Source: Caldifarciminota bacterium (GTDB lineage: Bacteria > Hydrothermota > Hydrothermia > B15-G9). Taken from it: DNA of 34,433 nt. Each line of letters starts with the position of its first letter. Position 1 is the stretch's first letter. The stretch is from assembly GCA_015489175.1 (NCBI GenBank), contig WGAI01000042.1:1-34433 (forward strand), in the 5' to 3' direction. Of the stretch, positions 17,978 to 27,000 are shown piece after piece. Under the pieces are notes generated by a model. That model saw nothing but the letters and a program-made list of their open reading frames with translations. It was not told where the DNA came from and searched no databases. The translations under genes and the position numbers were made by a program.

Positions 17978-18003
17978 TAACCATGGAACTCTTTACATGG
18001 TTA
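17978..18003 (+). other. Hairpin just after the stop codon of P3
   Basis: TAACCATG (17978-17985) and CATGGTTA (17996-18003) form a perfect 8-bp stem with a 10-base loop in the 48-base gap between P3 and P4. It lacks a T-run, so transcription can continue. mRNA processing or stabilisation is possible. Confidence 0.4.
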
Positions 18004-18025
18004 GATAGTAGCTGTGAGGTAGATT

Positions 18026-21000
18026 ATGCTTAAAAGGACTTCATTTATTCTTAGCATTTTATCAACATTTTTCATTTTTGGGGTGCCATTATCCCTTGGT
18101 GCTCAGACATCAATAGATACTGGTGACACACTTGAAATCTATTACGAGACCGCTGGGCCTTATAGACTAACTTCAACTGCTGGAACATTCAGGACAAAAT
18201 CTAATGACGATGACGCTTCAGCCATACAGGATACCTCAACGGCCCAACTCACCATACCAGCGGGTGCTTTTATCAAGAAAGCGTTTCTTCTCTGGGCGGC
18301 TTCCAATAACACTGTGGATGATCAGGTCACCTTAAATGGCCAAAATATTACAGCTGATCGCACACATCTTGCTTCTTTTACATTTGGTTCTGAAACTTAC
18401 ACATATTATGGGGCAATATCTGACATTACAGACATGGTCAGGTATTATGGTACAGGCACATATACTTTAACAGATATGGACATTGACAATGGTTCTCCAT
18501 GGAACGGTGTTCAGGGGGTTCTTGGTGGATGGGCTATTGTTGTTATATATAGCACGGCTCTCAATGATACAATAAGAAAAATTGTTTTGTGGGAAGGTTT
18601 CAGAATTCAGCGATTTACCAATCGGGACTACACGCTCACAGGGTTCTGGGAAGCAAACCCACCTCAGGGAAAACTTTTAAACATAATATGGGAGGGTGAT
18701 CCCACGCTTGGAGGAAGCGATGAGTACCTTAAATTTAACGGTGATAAAGTGGCCGATACTTCCTATGATTCATACTCTTCTGCGATAGACGATACTACTT
18801 ATGGCGTCGATGTGGATACATTCGATGTCTCATCGTATTTGAATCCAGGAGACTCAACCGCAACAATGACCGTCAGTGTTGGCCAGGATATGGTGATCGT
18901 CCAAATGGTGGGAATGTATGACATAAACCCTGTTACAATAAGTGGTTATGTTCTGGAAGATGTCAACGGAGACGGCGATATGTCAGATGCACAACCTGTT
19001 GAAGGTGCACTTGTGCGCCTGTTTGATTCTACCGGAACATTGATCAAAGATACCCTTACTGATGAGATCGGATTTTATTACTTCGAGAATACAAAGGATG
19101 GGACATATTATTTGACGGCTGATTCCCGAACGGTAACACCACACGCTGGTTTTAACAGCGGATACAGTATCGGCGATGTTTGGGCCGAACAGACTTATGT
19201 GAATGCCCCCACGAACAGTTCATCCGAATCACACGGATATTGCGATTCGGATGCCGATCCTTCTACCGCTCCAAGCGAAATAAACGGATCAAGCGTTTGC
19301 TTTGGGGGGGCTTATGGCAATAGGTCAGACAGTGCGGCAGCTCTATCCACGGCCGAACACCTCATAAAGGTTGTAACCAGCGGTTATTACACATCTACGC
19401 CTAATAATTTTGGCTTCAGTTTCAATGTAGTTACGAACACAAACGACTCAGATGACGATCCTGACAGTAGCAGGACATGTCAGGGATGTTTGAGACAATT
19501 CATTAAAAACGCAAACGCAATCAGTGGTGCAAATGCCATGCGATTTGTGCCAGCTGTCCCTACCAACGAATCAGGTTCAAGTGGTTCATGGTGGCATGTC
19601 ACAGCGGGGTCAGCTTTGCCCAAGATTTTGGACGATAACACCACAATAGATGGCACTGCTTACAGCTACTCCGACGGCACGACAGTTGTTGACTCAAATA
19701 CAGGACAAATTGGCACAGGTGGCACCGTCGGCGTAGGCGAGGATGGCATACCCGGGAGCGGAGATGAGCCCACATTGCCATACTTCGACCGGCTCGAACT
19801 GGAAGTAAGCGCCCCATCGAGATACTATATTTTCAGAGTTGGAAATGGAACTTTGCACCCATCTGATGTCACCATAAGGAGGGTTTCTCTATACAAGGTC
19901 GGGAGAAACGGCATAAAGATAGACGGAGGTTGCAATAATTTCCTTGTTGAAGAAAATATTATCGGAGTAAGGGCAGATGGTTCCAATGTATCAGATGCGG
20001 ATCGCATTAAATGGCAGGGGATTAAAGTGACGGATGCATCATTACCCACACAGGGAGGTACAATAAGAAAAAATTACATAGGGTATTGCGGCAGATACAA
20101 TGTTTCGGTTGGTTTAAGTTCCACAAGTGGCAATGAGCCGATAAAAACATTGATCACACAGAACGAGATTTTCGACGGTGGCAAAGGTTCATCCTACGAT
20201 TACCCTGATGACATATCAATTTATGCTGATAGTGTTACCATAGAGGGGAACCTTATAACCACAGCTTACATGGGAAACGGAACCGACCCCACCACGGCAG
20301 GCAAAGGCGTGGAGATAAGATACGGGGCTCATAACATAGTTGTGCGTAACAATACCATAGGTTATACACATTCGGCAGGTGTTTATTTCGATGATAATAG
20401 CAGTAACGGGGTGGTTGAATATAACCTTTTTGAGAGGTGCGGCAAGAGTTATCCATCTGGTGGAGTCGTGGTTAGCGATAAGAATGGCAATGTCAAAGGC
20501 ATAATGATATCCAAAAATTCGATTTCCCAAAGTTATGGACTTGGGATCGACCTTGTGAGCGACGGAAGTGCACATGACGGGGTTACGCCAAATGATGGCG
20601 TATTTTCATCTGACAGCGTGAACAGTGGGATGGATTACCCAATATTGCGACATATAACTCTGTCAAATGCAAGTGACACTGTATATCTTCAAGGATATGT
20701 TGGCTCGGCCCCCAATCAGTCAACTTTTGCCAATGCCACCGTCGAATTTTTCAAGGTTGACAACGATGGAGATAACAACGGGGAGATCGTGTCCGGAGAT
20801 GGCCAATCGGTGCCACATGGTGAGGGAAGATATTACATAGGTTCCTGCACGACCGATGCAAACGGCAATTTCGACTGTGCACTTCCGATACCCTCTCAGA
20901 TTTCAATAAGTTTCGGTGATTCAATAACTGCAACTGCCACAAGCCCGGATAGCAACACCTCGGAATTCGGGCCCAATGCCCCTGTTATGGTTAAGGTTAC

Positions 21001-24000
21001 TGGGAAAGTCTTTGAAGATGTCGATGCCGAAGGTGAGGCGTTTTCGCCGTCCGATGGAGACAGCGGGAGGGCAAATGTCCTTGTTAGGCTGTATCGCGAT
21101 GCCAACAATAATGGGGCGTTGGATAACAGCGATGTTTTTGTCGATAGTGCGAGAACGGATGCCGACGGAAACTATGAGCTTCACGCGGATCTGCCCAATA
21201 CACGGTTCTTTGTGGTGGTTAACTCAAAGGACATTCAGCCCGAAAACGGCTACAATTCAGGATATGGGCCTGATACCGTTTGGGCTGAACAAACTTACGA
21301 AAAGGAATATATAAACGGATCATATTCCGAGCACACCGAGTATGGCGGTGAGGATCCGGAGGCATCCGATAACTTCTCTCTGGCCTCAACAGCTGTTGCG
21401 GATAACCACTACGAACATGTTGCCGAAGTGGATGTAGAGACCAATTCAGTTGGAGACATAGATTTTGGTTTCAGCTTCGATGTGATCGTAAACACGCTCG
21501 ATACAGATCAGGATGCTTCAAGCGATCGGTTTGCACAGGGAACTTTGCGTCAGTTCTTCTTGAACTCTAACGGTAAAGTCGGAAAGCAGACCTCGCGGTT
21601 CGTAATGATGGTCCCCATGAACGAAACTAACTGGTGGCGTATAGACCTGAACTCTCAGATAAGCGTAACGGATACGGTGGACTTCGACGGCACTGTGTAT
21701 GATACAAATGGCAATGTGAGGGATGAAAATACGGGTTACATAGGATACGACTACAGCACAATGCAGCTTGTGAACTCGTCAAGTAGTATGACGGTTGGAT
21801 TGGGTGCTGATGGCATCGAAAACACAGGTGATGAACCATCTATTTCGCCCATACCAAAACCCGAGATCGAGATATACGGCGATGGACTTCAAACGGCTAT
21901 CGATATCGCCGGTGGAGCCACAGCTTCATCATTTAAGAACTTCTCTATATTCGGCGCGACGGGAGATGACGCCTCAGGCAAAGAGGGCGCAAACCTGTTT
22001 TGCCACGCTGACAGTGTGGAATTCTATCACATATTTGTCGGAGCTCGTGCCGATGGCAGCGATCCCAAAGATTCAGGCCTCAACAGGCCAGGGAACGGCC
22101 TTATGACAGAAGGAAGCGTAAACACCGTCAACAATATCCTCGCTGCATACAACGGACTTACAGGTGTTGAATTTTTGGGAAGAAACACAAATGTGGATTC
22201 TGGATTGGTCATCCATTCAATAATTTACAAAAACGGGCTTCAAGGAGCTGCCAAAGATGGAGTTGGCGGCGAGTATGGCACTGTGGTGAAACTTGCATTA
22301 GTCGAAAACATAATTTCTTCGAACTCCGGGTTTGGATTTGAAACTTACAATTCTCAAGGAAGAAAACATCTCATAAACAATACCATAGAGAACAACGGCA
22401 TTGGAGATGAGGGCGGCACTATCGCTCAGGCCGGTGGCATGCGTCTTATAAGTGACAGCACCCTTGTGGAACTCAACATAATCAGAAAAAACGCAGGTGT
22501 TGGAATATTAATCAGGACATCATCTCAAAATAACAGGATCACTAAGAACTCTTTTTATGACAACCAGAACAGCAACGGACAAACTGATAATGGACTTGCG
22601 ATAGATCTCTCGACCACTGGTGGTTACGGAGATGGAGTGACAGCAAACGACGGTTCCACAGGAAGTGGGCCTGACAATTGGATGGATTACCCTGTGTTCC
22701 GTCGCGCTGTGCTAAACGGCAACAACCTTCACATAGAAGGATATGTAGGAACATCATCGAGTTACATATCGGGCACACATACGATTGAGGTCTATAAAGC
22801 CGACAATGACGGAAATCAGGATGGTGAGATTGAGCAGAGCGATGGCAAATCCGTGCCTCACGGTGAGGGTAGGTGGTATATAGGCTCATGCAACACCGCT
22901 TCTGACGGCAGTTTCAACTGTGATTTGACTGTCCCCTCAAGTATCTCCCTTAACGAGGGCGACTCTATAACGGCCATAGCTATCGACGCGAACGACAACA
23001 CATCAGAGTTCGGCCCCAACTTCCTTATCCCGTATGCCATAACGGGTCGAATTTTTGAAGATATGGATGCCATGGGGGAAGCGTTCGACGCAGGCGACGG
23101 CGATGAGGGCAAGCCCGGCGTTCATGTCAGGCTTTACAGGGACGCCAATGGTAACGACACACTCGACTCACCGGATGTATTTGTGTATGACACCACTACC
23201 GACGCAAACGGATACTACAAACTCTATGTGGATGCCGCAATAGCAAGGTTCTTTGTCGTTGCCAATTCCAAAGATATAGAGCCCAAAAACGGTTATAACT
23301 CAGACTATGGCCCCGACACGGTGTGGGCTGAGCAGACATTTGAGCGCGAATACATAAGCGGGTCCTATTCCGAACACGCAGAATATGGCGGTGAGGATCC
23401 CACTGTGTCCGACAGCTTTTCACTGACATCCACATCGGTTGCAGATAATAGATATGAACATGTTGCTGCCGTGGATGTCAATAACGCTTCTGTGGAGAAC
23501 ATTGACTTAGGTTTCAGTTTCAATGTGGTTGTGAACACGCTTGATACGGATCAGGACGCCGCGAGCGACCGGTTCGCTCAAGGGTCATTCCGCCAGTTTA
23601 TTTTAAACGCCAATGGGATAGCTGGCGGCAACCACATGCGGTTTGTGCCGATGGTTAGCCCCAACAGCGGTAGCTGGTGGACTGTTACGCTGAACGATGC
23701 CCTGAACCCTGTGGAGGACTCGCGCACGGTGATCGATGGAACCGCCTATAACCCGGATGGCAGCGTTCGTGATGAGAACAACGGCACCGTTGGGGGAGGC
23801 GTTTATGTCGGGCTTGGCGACGACCTGATCCCATCGAGCGGCGATGAGCATTACATTCAACCTTTTGATAAGCCGGAATTTGAGATTAACCTCAATAAAA
23901 AGAGCGAATACGGCATTCAGATAAATTCGAGTTCACTAAACGATACTATAAAACGGATAGCTGTTTACAACGATTCTTCCACCAACTTTGGAGCCGAAGC

Positions 24001-27000
24001 CGCAATTTTGGTTGATGGAGGGCAGGGTCATGTGATAGAGGATTGCTTCATAGGGCCGAGGGCCGATGGTAGCGATCCCGGCGAAAGCGAGCGCAATGGT
24101 AGATACGGCATCCGAGCAGACATCTCCGAGATAGAGATAAGACATAACTATCTCGCTTATAACGGCTACGGCGTGTTACTTTACGGTGCAGCCGGGGATA
24201 CCGCACACAGCTATGTCCACGACAACGAGGTGACCAGCAACGGCATCACTGGTAATTCTGCTGATGGCGACGGAATAGCTGTCTGGGACCTTGGTGGTGT
24301 TTTTATTGAGCACAACTACAGTCATGGAAACGGCACCAGCAGCTGTGGAGCTGACGGTGGCGCTGGAATTGAATTCTATGGCGTGAGTGCCGCCGCGGAC
24401 ACGATTATCGACAATACCCTGTCCGATAACTTCTGTCACGGCATAAGGATAGCTGATAGTTCACACGATAACATAGTTATAAAGAACCTCATAACGGCCA
24501 ATAAGGGGCCCGGCGTTTTCGTTGGAATAGAGGGCAACCCCGGTGTAACCAACAGGATTACCAGGAACAGTTTCAGCAACAACGATGGCCTTGCCATCGA
24601 TCTTTGTAACACGGCCTGGCAGAATGGCGACGGCGTTACTCCTAACAACGGGCAGATCATTCAGGACAGCACGGACGAAGACATGGATTATCCTGTGATT
24701 ACGGAAGCTGTGTTATCAAACGATACACTGCATGTTGAAGGGTATGTCGGCTCGGCGGCCGGTCAATCCACCTTTGAGAACGATACGGTCGAAATTTACA
24801 AGGCCAACAATGATGGCAACAACAACGGCGAGATAGTGGCAGGCGATGGCCTCTCAGTCCCACACGGAGAGGGTCAGTATTACATCGGCTCGTGTGTCAC
24901 GGGTAGCGATGGCACCTTCAGTTGCGACCTTGTAATCCCATCTGGTGTATCGGTATCGGTTGGAGATTCAGTCACGGGCATAGCCATTGATGGCAACGGA
25001 AATACATCGGAATTCGGCGCAAACAACTATGTCTCATTGTTGATAACAGGTAAGATATTCGAAGATATTGGAGGAGAGGGGGATGCTTTTAACGCTTCGG
25101 ACGGGGATGAGGGAAAATCTAATGTCCTCGTCAGGCTCTACTACGATGCAAACGATAATGACACGCTCGATGACCCGGACATATTTATTGACAGTGCGAG
25201 GACAAATGCAAATGGCGACTATGCTTTACATGCATATTACACGAATAAAACATTTTTCGTTGTAGCCAACTCAAAAGATATTATCCCCAAAAGCGGATAC
25301 AATTCGGGTTATGGCCCTGATACCATTTGGGCTGAGCAGACTTTCGAGAGGGAATACATAAGCGGCAGCTACTCCGCACATCCTGAATACGGCGGTGAGG
25401 ATCCCACTGTGTCCGATAGCTTTTCACTGACATCCACATCGGTTGCTGATAACAGATACGAACATGTTGCGCGCGTGGATCTCGGGACTGAATCCCTCTC
25501 GGACATAGATTTAGGATTTAATTTCAATGTTGTTGTGAACACAATCGATGCTGATCAGGATGCTGGTAGCGATCGTTTCGCTCAGGGCTCATTCCGCCAG
25601 TTCCTGTTGAATGCCAATGGAATAGTCGGAAGAAATGAGATGCGGTTTGTGCCGATGGTGTCCACTAACGCAAGTGGAGGTGGAGGAAATTGGTGGAGTA
25701 TAACGATATCGAGCACTTTACCAGCTGTTTCCGATACATCAACAGTGATCGATGGAACTGCCTACAACGAGGATGGAACTGTAAGAGATGATAACCCCGG
25801 CACGCTCGGCACGGGTGGAACGGTGGGGACGGGTCCTGATGGGATACCGAATACCGGAGATGAAGAAACTCTGCCCCTGTTTGACAGGCCAGAATTAGAA
25901 TTGATAGGAGGTAACTCATATCGTCTTACACTTGCTGGTAAGTATTCAGAGGTTAAAAACATAGCCTTTTACACGAGTGCGATCTATATGAATGCCGATT
26001 CCACTTTTGCAGAGGATAACCTTGTGGGCATGCGGCCTGATGGTTCAATACCAGCAGCTACAACTTCGTGGTTTGGGATAGAGATCAGTGGGGACAGGAG
26101 TTATGTGCATGTCAGACACAACTATTTAAAGATTGACAACAGCGGCATAAGGAAACAGGGGGGCGGAGTTACATACGGGTGTGTGGTTGAATATAACGAA
26201 ATCGATAATCCTGGCTCACAGAGCAGCACATTTGATGGACTCCTTGTAATTTCACTAAATTCAGCCGAGTTCCACAACGATACGCTCAGATACAATCTGG
26301 TCAAGAACCAGCGTGGCGGAGGAGTTGAGCTCGGATGGGTAAACGGCAAGCTAATCGACTTATACATCGAAGAAAACAGCTTTGTTCACAACGGTTATTA
26401 TGGCAGTTCCCCTTCATCAGAGAGCATGGCCATTGTGGCAAGAAAACTTGGTTCAGGCTCACACATCATCATAAGGCGTAACATCTTTACTCAGAATGCG
26501 TGGTCTGCGGTCGCTATCCAATCATCAGCTCAAAATGTTGAGGTTAGCCAGAACAGTTTTTACGACAATGGCGGTATTTCTATCGACTTTGACGCAGACG
26601 ATAGCGATCCGAATTCCAATAGTGCAGGTGACGGTGTTACGCCAAACGACGGAACCACAGGCAGCGGCGCAAACAACGGCATGGATTATCCCGTTTTCGT
26701 GTCGGCGGTGCTTAGCTCAGGTGTGCTCCATGTGACCGGCTTCGTTGGCTCGGACTCCAACCAGACTGCGTTTGCTAACGCCAGGATAGAGGTTTACAAA
26801 GCTGACGATGATGGCAATAACAACGGTGAGATAATTGCGGGCGACGGCAAATCTGTGCCTCACGGCGAAGGCCATTGGTATATCGGGACATGTTCGGCAG
26901 ATGCAAACGGCAACTTTGATTGTGACATAACAGTTCCGTCGAGTATTTCGCTATCGCCAGGTGATTCCATAACCGCCACAGCTACGGATGCCAATGGTAA

